Assembly (NCBI GenBank): GCA_002394185.1
Contig: DGTB01000073.1
Location: 1 to 6,494, forward strand
Origin: Bacteroidales bacterium UBA4347
GTDB lineage: Bacteria; Bacteroidota; Bacteroidia; Bacteroidales; P3
DNA length: 6,494 nucleotides
Direction of reading: 5' to 3'
Shown: positions 1 through 4,273 of the stretch, piece by piece
Numbering within the stretch: position 1 is the stretch's first letter
How the letters are laid out: every line of letters starts with the position of its first letter
The notes under the pieces: generated by a model
Seen by the model: the letters and a program-made list of their open reading frames with translations, nothing else
The model's database searches: none
Told to the model about the DNA's origin: nothing
Program-made: the position numbers and the translations under genes

Positions 1-50
1 CCCGCCCGGGGTAGCTACGGTATTTTTTCTTTTATTATAGTTTTTTGCAG

Positions 51-66
51 CCCCTCGGCGGAGGGG
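51..66. other. Short perfect GC-rich inverted repeat in the leader
   Basis: CCCCTC, a GGCG spacer and GAGGGG form a perfect 6-bp stem. A run of six T lies just upstream (41-46), but no T run follows on either strand, so this is not a canonical intrinsic terminator. It may be a regulatory dyad or the end of an upstream transcript that lies outside the window. Its role is unknown. Confidence 0.3.
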
Positions 67-97
67 GATGTCTTAGAATTTGAGTCAATGATAGTTC

Positions 98-119
98 CTG
101 CCGCCTGTGAAGGCCGCAG
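98..119 (+). repeat. Leader hairpin element, copy 1
   Basis: The 18-base core GCCGCCTGTGAAGGCCGC (100-117) forms a stem with one C-C mismatch around a TGTGAA loop. The stem is extended outward by CT on the left (98-99) and AG on the right (118-119). A TTAGAATTTG motif lies 15 bases upstream (73-82). A run of seven T lies about 12 bases downstream (132-138). The same core recurs at 158-175 and, in modified form, near 3463-3480. The element could be an RNA structure (leader or attenuator) or a dyad operator. The function is inferred only from its position upstream of the first genes. Confidence 0.6.
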
Positions 120-155
120 TCCAACCAATTCTTTTTTTAGATTTCATTTTGATTC

Positions 156-184
156 ACGCCGCCTGTGAAGGCCGCGTGTTTTTT
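156..184 (+). repeat. Leader hairpin element, copy 2, followed by a T tract
   Basis: This is the same 18-base core as copy 1 (158-175), here flanked by AC on the left (156-157) and GT on the right (176-177). That gives an eight-position stem with a single C-C mismatch around TGTGAA. It is followed after one G by six T (179-184), so it resembles an intrinsic terminator or attenuator in the 5' leader of the first gene, which starts at 208. A TTAGATTTC motif lies 10 bases upstream (137-145), matching the motif upstream of the other copies. Confidence 0.6.
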
Positions 185-207
185 GTCGAACTTTTGAACT
201 TATAAAT

Positions 208-309
208 ATGAACAAAGAAGAGATTAAGGCCGCGCTGGTCTGGGCCGGCGGCGTGTGTGTGATGCTGTCAATCATTTGGCTTGTGGCAATCTGCGGAGGG
301 CGTGTATGA
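208..309 (+). CDS. Small single-pass membrane protein (33 aa)
   Basis: The 33-residue product begins MNKEEIKAAL and has one hydrophobic stretch at about residues 8-29 (LVWAGG, VCVMLSIIWLVAIC), ending in a short GGRV tail. This predicts one inner-membrane helix with a charged N-terminal segment. The ATG follows an A/T-rich stretch (TTATAAAT) without a Shine-Dalgarno sequence, which is normal for Bacteroidetes. Its stop TGA (307-309) overlaps the ATG of the next gene at 306, so the two are probably translationally coupled. No family is recognised. It is the first gene after the double hairpin leader and may be an early host-directed peptide, but that is a guess. Confidence 0.6.
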   Translation: MNKEEIKAALVWAGGVCVMLSIIWLVAICGGRV

Positions 310-431
310 TGACACATGAGGAAATAGACGAGTTGATCGAGCAGATGGAGCAGGCGCGCCATCAGCTTGAGTCGGCCATAGAGGACCTGCAGCGCAGCAT
401 GGAGGCGTATGCCGAAGGCTGGCCGGAGTGA
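306..431 (+). CDS. Small acidic coiled-coil protein (41 aa)
   Basis: The product is 41 residues, MMTHEEIDELIEQMEQARHQ and onward, almost entirely helical and rich in Glu and Gln, with heptad-like spacing of I, L, M and A (EIDELIEQMEQ, LESAIEDLQRSM). It ends with AEGWPE. A short coiled coil that self-associates or binds a partner is likely. The start overlaps the previous stop as ATGA at 306; a second ATG at 309 is an equally good start. No family is recognised. Coupling to the membrane peptide upstream suggests that the two are made together. Confidence 0.6.
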   Translation: MMTHEEIDELIEQMEQARHQLESAIEDLQRSMEAYAEGWPE

Positions 432-510
432 GATACCGGGTACCGGCGGGGCGATGACGAGAGAGAGGTTCCGTCCTGACGGATGCCCATGCAATTACGA
501 ATATCATTAA
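409..510 (+). CDS. Possible 33-aa peptide with a CPC motif
   Basis: An ATG at 409 opens a 33-residue frame (MPKAGRSEIPGTGGAMTRER and onward, ending CPCNYEYH) that overlaps the preceding gene by 23 bases and fills the gap before the Rad52-like gene. A GGAGG at 401-405 lies only three bases before the ATG. A later in-frame ATG at 454 would give 18 residues. The two cysteines and the aromatic tail are unusual for random sequence, and overlapping small genes fit the layout here. It is too short to judge by composition, so it could be chance. Confidence 0.35.
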   Translation: MPKAGRSEIPGTGGAMTRERFRPDGCPCNYEYH

Positions 511-522
511 TGCACTACAAAA

Positions 523-1149
523 ATGGAAAACTTAGAATTCTACAACGCGCTCCGGGTTTGCCCGCCTGAGGCGAAGAAGACCATCAAGGGCGGCCGCCTG
601 AGCGGTTTTACGGATATCAATCCGCAGTACAGGATTATGGCGATGACGCAGGTGTTCGGGCCCTGCGGCATCGGGTGGTATTATACAATCGACAAGCAGT
701 GGGAGGAGACCTACGGCGCCGAGGTGAAGTGCTTCTGCAATGTGTCGGTCTACATTTGGAATGAGGCCAGGGACTGCTGGTCGGCGCCCGTCATGGGCAC
801 CGGCGGCTCTACGATAGTGGAGCAGGGCAGGAACGGCGCTTACGTGAGCGACGAGGGCTACAAGATGGCTCTGACCGACGCCCTCTCCGTCGCCATGAAG
901 GCACTGGGTGTGGCCGCCGACGTGTACTTCGAGAAAGGCGCGCGGTACGGTACCAAGTACGAGCAGCCGCAGCAGGCAGCCCAGGCGCAGCCGCTGGCGC
1001 AGGACGCCGCCCTTCCCGCGGCCGTGGAGGACGAGATTAAGGCGGCGGGGAGCAAGGATGCTCTGCGGGCGCTGATAGCCAAGTATCCCGCCTACACGCA
1101 GAATGCGGCGTTCAAGGCATCGGTCAACAAACGTTGGGGGGAAGTGTGA
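523..1149 (+). CDS. Rad52-like single-strand annealing protein
   Basis: This 208-aa protein looks like a phage recombinase of the Rad52/Sak type, which binds single-stranded DNA as rings and anneals complementary strands. The Rad52-like features appear in order: GRLSGFTDINPQYRIMAMTQ at about 24-43, then FGPCGIGWYYTI (45-56), paired beta strands CFCNVSVYIW (70-79), a glycine-rich turn MGTGGS (91-96), and the characteristic helix DEGYKMALTDALSVAMKALG (110-129). A Gln/Ala-rich linker (148-165) leads to a short helical C-terminal region (168-204) ending KRWGEV. The length is typical of phage annealing proteins. The start has an A-rich upstream sequence. The stop overlaps the start of the exonuclease gene as TGATG, and this exonuclease-annealer pairing is the classical arrangement of phage recombination systems. 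A divergent ERF or RecT-type protein is less likely given the helix motif. The call rests on pattern, not on alignment. Confidence 0.72.
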   Translation: MENLEFYNALRVCPPEAKKTIKGGRLSGFTDINPQYRIMAMTQVFGPCGIGWYYTIDKQWEETYGAEVKCFCNVSVYIWNEARDCWSAPVMGTGGSTIVEQGRNGAYVSDEGYKMALTDALSVAMKALGVAADVYFEKGARYGTKYEQPQQAAQAQPLAQDAALPAAVEDEIKAAGSKDALRALIAKYPAYTQNAAFKASVNKRWGEV

Positions 1150-2042
1150 TGATACAGTTGCAGAAATCGGGTGTGGTCTTCAGGTGCGAGGACCACACCT
1201 ACTGGCTTGGCGAGAAGCAGCTCAAGGGCATCACAGGCACGCTCATCAAGCGCGCCTTCCCTGACAAGTACAAGGACGTGAACCCGGCTGTGCTGGCGAA
1301 CGCCGCCCGGCGCGGCACCGAGCTTCACGAGGCAATAGCTTTCCAGGACCGCTTCGGCGGCGAAACCGACAACGGGCGCGTGCTGAACTACCTTCGGTTG
1401 AAGGAAGAGCGCGGGCTTGAGACGGTGGAGAACGAATACCTGGTGACCGACTATGAGCAGTACGCCAGCAGCATCGACATTGTGATGACGAACTGCCGCG
1501 GCGAGGTGTGCCTGGTGGACACCAAGACCACCTATGTGCTCGACAAGAAGAGCGTGGCGCTGCAGCTGAGCATCTACCGGCGGTTCTTCGAGAAGCAGAA
1601 TCCAGGGCTCAAGGTGTCGCACATCTACGCGCTTTGGCTGCCGAACAAGGACGAGAGTATCTGCCAGCTCATCGAGCTGTCGCCCTACGATGACGAGACG
1701 CTCGACGCCCTGTTCGCGGCTGAGGAGAAGGACGAGCCGTTCGTGCTCGAGGAGGCCCCTGCGGAATACGGCGACATTGAGTCGGAGCTGCGGAAGTGGA
1801 CGGCCATCAAGGAAGAGGCCGACGCCCAGCTGGAGGCTCTGCGCGGCCAGCTGCTCACGCTGATGGAGAGCAGGGGCCTGTCGCAGATTAAGAGCGGCTA
1901 TTACACCGTGAGCTACATCGGTGCAAAGAAGAGCAGCAAGTTCGACAGCACGCTGTTCAAGAAGGAGCACGGCGACCTTTACAAGCAATATCAGAAAGAA
2001 ACCGAGACCAAGGCGACGATTCGCCTGACGGCTCACAATTAA
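1149..2042 (+). CDS. PD-(D/E)XK exonuclease (RecB/YqaJ-like)
   Basis: The 297-aa product is a nuclease of the PD-(D/E)XK superfamily, expected to resect DNA ends for the annealing protein encoded just upstream. Visible motifs are GTELHE (56-61), SSIDIVM with the first metal-binding Asp at 110, EVCLVDTKTT with the D-x-K catalytic pair D124 and K126, and QLSIYRRF (139-146), the Q-x3-Y helix of RecB-like nucleases. Residues 210-245 form a charged helix, probably a coiled coil. The C-terminal tail (SSKFDSTLFKKEHGDLYKQY, 262-281) matches a module that I recall at the end of many phage RecB-like nucleases. The ATG at 1149 overlaps the previous stop by one base; an upstream in-frame TTG at 1134 is possible but less likely. 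All catalytic residues appear intact. Confidence 0.85.
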   Translation: MIQLQKSGVVFRCEDHTYWLGEKQLKGITGTLIKRAFPDKYKDVNPAVLANAARRGTELHEAIAFQDRFGGETDNGRVLNYLRLKEERGLETVENEYLVTDYEQYASSIDIVMTNCRGEVCLVDTKTTYVLDKKSVALQLSIYRRFFEKQNPGLKVSHIYALWLPNKDESICQLIELSPYDDETLDALFAAEEKDEPFVLEEAPAEYGDIESELRKWTAIKEEADAQLEALRGQLLTLMESRGLSQIKSGYYTVSYIGAKKSSKFDSTLFKKEHGDLYKQYQKETETKATIRLTAHN

Positions 2043-2053
2043 TAGAATCATTT

Positions 2054-2479
2054 ATGGCAAATACATTGAAAGGAAAGGTGCTCATGGTGGGCGCCCCGAT
2101 GACCATACCCGGTCATCAGATGACGAAGCGCGTGCTCCGGCTGGACTGCACGCGTCATGACCCCGAGACCGGCGAGGCCGGCAGGTACAATCCCATTGAG
2201 TTGGAGTTTCTTGAAGAGAAGGCGCGCGACCTTGACGCCCTGAAGGTGGGCGACGTGGTGGAGGTGGCCTTCAGCGTGAACGGCCGTGAGTACACGGACC
2301 GCAGCGGTCAGCAGCGGATATTCACGAGCATCAGGCCCTACCGTCTGACGGTGGTTCAGCCGGCGCAGACGGTTCAGCCGTTCCAGCCGGTTCAGCCTTC
2401 GGCTCCCGCTGCCGGTGGCTCTCCGGTGTACTATCCCGATCAGGGCGCGGCTAGCAACGACGGCGACGTGCCGTTCTAG
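2054..2479 (+). CDS. SSB-like OB-fold protein (DUF3127 type)
   Basis: This 141-aa protein is probably the phage single-stranded DNA-binding protein. The N-terminal 100 residues have an OB-fold pattern: LKGKVLMVG (5-13), a strand LRLDC (28-32), LKVGDVVEVAFSVNGREYTD (63-82) and a closing strand IFTSIRPYRLTVV (89-101). The VGDVVEVAFSVNGREY segment is what I recall of DUF3127 proteins of Bacteroidetes. A flexible Gln/Pro linker (102-117) leads to a tail ending DGDVPF, closely resembling the DDDIPF tip with which bacterial SSB recruits partner proteins. The start has A/T-rich upstream sequence and an 11-base gap from the nuclease gene. Position between nuclease and NinB-like genes supports a role in replication and recombination. 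Confidence 0.8.
   Translation: MANTLKGKVLMVGAPMTIPGHQMTKRVLRLDCTRHDPETGEAGRYNPIELEFLEEKARDLDALKVGDVVEVAFSVNGREYTDRSGQQRIFTSIRPYRLTVVQPAQTVQPFQPVQPSAPAAGGSPVYYPDQGAASNDGDVPF
2353..2397 (+). repeat. 18-bp-period direct repeat in the SSB linker
   Basis: GGTTCAGCC occurs at 2353, 2371 and 2389, a strict 18-base period. It encodes the VQPAQT, VQPFQP, VQPSAP hexapeptide series of the disordered linker. This is most simply a protein-level repeat expanded by slippage. Confidence 0.6.
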
Positions 2480-2482
2480 GCT

Positions 2483-2917
2483 ATGCGGTACGACCTGAGC
2501 AACCCCTTCGACCAGGAGCAGGCGAGGACCCGCCTTGCCTCGCTCACGGCCAGGGGCGCCGTTGTGGAGCTCACCGAGAAGCGCCAGCGGAGTCTGTCGC
2601 AGAACAGCTACCTTCACCTGATACTCGGGTGGTTTGCCCTTCAGGTGGGCGAGACGGCCGAGTACGTGAAGCAGAAGTACTACAAGGGTGTGAACGCGCG
2701 GCTGTTCGAGCGCGAGAAGGAAGACCTTTATCTTCACCGGAAGGAGAAGTACATGCGGTCGACCAGCGAGCTGACGAAGGAAGAGATGAGTGAAAGTATA
2801 GAGCGGTTCCGGACATGGGCCGCAAAGGAGGCGGGTATTTACCTGCCGAGCGCGGACGAGCAGGATTATCTGCGGCAAGTGGAGAACGAGGTGAGCCGCG
2901 CGCGGTTATGGATATAG
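2483..2917 (+). CDS. NinB-like recombination protein
   Basis: The 144-aa product resembles the NinB (lambda Orf) family, recombination mediators that bind SSB-coated single-stranded DNA and can stand in for host RecFOR. The recognisable parts are KRQRSLSQNSYLHLILGW (33-50), matching the R-S-L-x-Q-N helix of NinB, and RSTSELTKEEMSESIERFRT (92-111), matching the STS-x-x-T-x-x-EMSE-x-IE helix, followed by WAAKEAGIYLP (112-122). A Tyr/Lys-rich insertion (VKQKYYKGVNARLF, 62-75) lies between them, making it somewhat different from the lambda type. It begins three bases after the SSB-like gene stops and ends overlapping the next gene by ten bases. The context next to an SSB with a DGDVPF tail fits the known partnership. 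The family call comes from motif recall. Confidence 0.75.
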   Translation: MRYDLSNPFDQEQARTRLASLTARGAVVELTEKRQRSLSQNSYLHLILGWFALQVGETAEYVKQKYYKGVNARLFEREKEDLYLHRKEKYMRSTSELTKEEMSESIERFRTWAAKEAGIYLPSADEQDYLRQVENEVSRARLWI

Positions 2918-3147
2918 AGAATAGAGAGATGGAGAGAATGGAGAGAAAAGCGGAAAAGACGAAGAAAGAGATAATACTTGGCGTGCCTGACGGCGGCTTC
3001 ATGATGTTTCCCCTGGAGGAGGGGGACAGCCTGGGCGGCTGGCAGCAGAGAGCGCACGAGATAAACGCTGCGGAAGGTTGGCTGCACTATACGATAGCCT
3101 GTAATCGTAAGAGCAGGATGCTGACCATCTACGCCAACGAGCGATGA
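2908..3147 (+). CDS. Small protein of unknown function (79 aa)
   Basis: No family is recognised. The product starts with a highly charged helical stretch (MDIENREMERMERKAEKTKK, 1-20), encoded by GAGA-rich DNA. It continues with a compact folded part: EIILGVPDGGFMMFPLEEGD (21-40), LGGWQQRAHEINAAEGWLHY (42-61) and TIACNRKSRMLTIYANER (62-79). The two Trp and two Gly-Gly turns suggest a small mixed alpha/beta domain. The ATG at 2908 overlaps the NinB-like gene by ten bases; ATGs at 2929 and 2938 are alternatives. An in-frame ATG at 2815 exists inside the upstream gene but would impose a long overlap. The stop overlaps the next ATG as ATGA (3144-3147), so it sits within the same operon. Confidence 0.7.
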   Translation: MDIENREMERMERKAEKTKKEIILGVPDGGFMMFPLEEGDSLGGWQQRAHEINAAEGWLHYTIACNRKSRMLTIYANER

Positions 3148-3419
3148 CGACGCAGCAGGCGTATGAGCTGGTCCGTCAGGCTGTGGTTCTGGGCATGGTA
3201 CAGTATCAGGCTATGATTATGCCCGAGACCGAGAAGGTTAAGCAGCGCGAGGTGTGGCGCTGGCTGAAGCAGAACGGCATCCCCAGGACTGTGCTTGACC
3301 AGTGGGTGGACGCCGGCATGGTGCACAGGCACAAGGACCCCTCGAAGGGCGACAACGCCGCGGTGTGGTACAGCCGTGTGGAGATTCAGCAGGCCATCGT
3401 GACGCTGCATCTACTATGA
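3144..3419 (+). CDS. Putative excisionase-like helix-turn-helix protein
   Basis: The 91-aa product has an N-terminal helical part (TQQAYELVRQAVVLGMVQYQ, 2-21). It is followed by a winged-helix pattern: KVKQREVWRWLKQNGIPRTV (31-50), then LDQWVDAGMVHRHKDPSKGD (51-70), then AVWYSRVEIQQAI (73-85). A first helix R-E-V-W-R-W-L, a second helix ending in a W-V-x-x-G-M turn, a basic wing and a closing S-R-V-E-I helix are the layout of small MerR/Xis-type DNA-binding domains. A role as excisionase, repressor or origin-binding accessory factor is possible. It is the last gene of the first operon and lies immediately before the leader carrying the third hairpin. Its ATG overlaps the previous stop. Confidence 0.6.
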   Translation: MTTQQAYELVRQAVVLGMVQYQAMIMPETEKVKQREVWRWLKQNGIPRTVLDQWVDAGMVHRHKDPSKGDNAAVWYSRVEIQQAIVTLHLL

Positions 3420-3424
3420 GTTTT

Positions 3425-3432
3425 TAGATTTG
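3425..3432 (+). promoter_or_regulatory. TAGATTTG, a Bacteroidetes -7-like element
   Basis: TAGATTTG matches the TAnnTTTG -7 element of the Bacteroides primary sigma factor. No TTTG -33 element is present at the usual 19-21 base spacing, because that position lies within the previous gene. Related motifs precede the other hairpins (TTAGAATTTG at 73, TTAGATTTC at 137). If used, transcription would start about 15-20 bases before the hairpin and feed the RuvC-like gene. Confidence 0.35.
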
Positions 3433-3457
3433 TTTTTGTTTGAGACAGTTTGACACA

Positions 3458-3492
3458 CCTCCGCCACCTGTGAAGGCCGCGGGGGATTTTTT
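3458..3492 (+). repeat. Leader hairpin element, copy 3, followed by a T tract
   Basis: The conserved CCTGTGAAGGCCGC recurs at 3467-3480. The left arm differs (GCCACC in place of GCCGCC), leaving two mismatches near the loop. The outer stem is longer, with CCTCCGC (3458-3464) pairing with GCGGGGG (3479-3485) through one T-G wobble. Six T follow (3487-3492), then GGGAGGA and the ATG of the RuvC-like gene. This is the same hairpin-plus-T-tract layout as copy 2, about 3.3 kb away. Confidence 0.55.
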
Positions 3493-3503
3493 GGGAGGAC
3501 AAT

Positions 3504-3977
3504 ATGAGATACATAATAGGCATAGACCCCGGCGTGAACGGGGGCATCGCCGTGCTGGCTGAGACCGGCGCGGTGGCGATGGTGACCAGGATGCCGCAGA
3601 CCCCGACCGACATCCTGCTGTACCTTGAGGAAGTGATACGTCTGCCGGAGTGCTCTCCGGTTTGCTACATTGAGAAGGTGGGCCAGGGCATGCCAGGTCA
3701 GAGCAGCAAGGCCACGGCCACCTTCGCCCGGCATTGCGGGCACCTGGACATGGCGCTGCTGGCGCTCGGCATCCCTACGAACACTATTACACCCAACAAG
3801 TGGGAGAAGAGCTACCAGCTCGGCAGGTCATCGGCTGTGTCGAAGACGGAGTGGAAGAACATTTTAAAGGCCAAGGCGCAGCAGCTGTTTCCGCAGTTGG
3901 GGAAGAAGGTGACGCTCGCCACGTGCGATGCGCTGCTGCTGGCTGAGTACGGACGTAAGGCGGAGGGTATGAGATGA
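3504..3977 (+). CDS. RuvC-like Holliday junction resolvase
   Basis: The 157-aa product is an RNase H-fold nuclease of the RuvC type that would cleave branched DNA made during replication and recombination. It opens with RYIIGIDPGVNGGIAVL (2-18), the first strand with catalytic D8. CYIEKVGQGMPGQSSKAT (54-71) carries the second acidic residue, E57. TITPNKWEKSYQL (94-106) is a typical middle segment. KVTLATCDALLLAEYGRK (135-152) is the last helix with D142. The additional acidic (or His) residue three positions before the final Asp in cellular RuvC is Ala139 here. The length is close to cellular RuvC. GGGAGGA lies four bases before the ATG, the clearest Shine-Dalgarno in this part. It begins a second transcription unit after the hairpin leader and overlaps the next gene as ATGA. 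Confidence 0.85.
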   Translation: MRYIIGIDPGVNGGIAVLAETGAVAMVTRMPQTPTDILLYLEEVIRLPECSPVCYIEKVGQGMPGQSSKATATFARHCGHLDMALLALGIPTNTITPNKWEKSYQLGRSSAVSKTEWKNILKAKAQQLFPQLGKKVTLATCDALLLAEYGRKAEGMR

Positions 3978-4210
3978 GGGCGAAGAAGGTCATTGCGCGG
4001 CCTGTGCGGCCTCCGAAGCGGGAGGCTGGGCTATGTGTCCACTGCCGGCACGCGAGGCCCGTAGAGCGAAAGAATCCGCACAATCCGCTTGTGATTGAGT
4101 GCGGCATAGACGGCGAGCGCCAGGTGGCGCGTGTGCATCACTGTAAGATTAATCACTATGAAGAAGCAGATGGAAGAGTGGCTGAAGAGCCATCCTCGGG
4201 CGACGCTTGA
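3974..4210 (+). CDS. Small Cys-containing protein (78 aa), possible zinc binder
   Basis: No certain family. A basic N terminus (MRAKKVIARPVRPPKREAG) precedes a C-x2-C pair (C21, C24 in LCVHCRHARPV). Then come NPHNPLVIECGIDGERQVA (34-52) with C43, and RVHHCKINHYEE (53-64) with H55, H56 and C57. The spacing of C21/C24 and C43/C57 could form a small zinc-binding knuckle. I recall similar short phage proteins with a C-x2-C, an HNPL segment and a C-terminal C-x4-YE. The C-terminal 15 residues overlap the 37-aa gene below. Its ATG overlaps the resolvase stop, implying translation from the same message. Confidence 0.65.
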   Translation: MRAKKVIARPVRPPKREAGLCVHCRHARPVERKNPHNPLVIECGIDGERQVARVHHCKINHYEEADGRVAEEPSSGDA

Positions 4211-4271
4211 GGAAGCCTGGCTGGCTGGATATTGGACGTGCACGGACAACTGGTGCCAGAAGAGGAGGTGA
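4158..4271 (+). CDS. Nested small protein (37 aa)
   Basis: An ATG at 4158 opens a frame of 37 residues: MKKQMEEWLKSHPRATLEEA, then WLAGYWTCTDNWCQKRR. A short helix with a W-L-K-x-H-P-x-A-T-L-E-E-A pattern, followed by a G-Y-x-x-x-T-D-N-W-C tail, matches small phage proteins that I recall from Bacteroides phages. That makes it more credible than its size suggests. It overlaps the upstream gene by 53 bases in another frame and ends two bases before the initiator ATG, with its last codons (AAG AGG AGG) forming the initiator's ribosome binding site. Function unknown. A second in-frame ATG at residue 5 is possible. Confidence 0.6.
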   Translation: MKKQMEEWLKSHPRATLEEAWLAGYWTCTDNWCQKRR

Positions 4272-4273
4272 CC

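Noticed and set aside
1..46. Intrinsic terminator of an upstream gene (CCCGCCCGGG and GTAGCTAC followed by T-rich sequence)
   Set aside because: The possible stems are only four base pairs long and the element is cut by the window edge, so it cannot be supported.
98..177. Hairpin repeats as phage attachment sites
   Set aside because: No integrase gene or tRNA is in the window, and a third copy sits in front of an internal gene, which fits regulation better.
1092..2051. Long minus-strand open frame (319 codons) opposite the exonuclease gene
   Set aside because: It is the antisense shadow of a GC-rich gene with clear nuclease motifs; its translation is Leu/Val/His/Arg-rich without recognisable domains.
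2048..2878. Minus-strand open frame (276 codons) opposite the SSB-like and NinB-like genes
   Set aside because: It spans two well-supported + strand genes and has shadow composition; no domain is recognisable.
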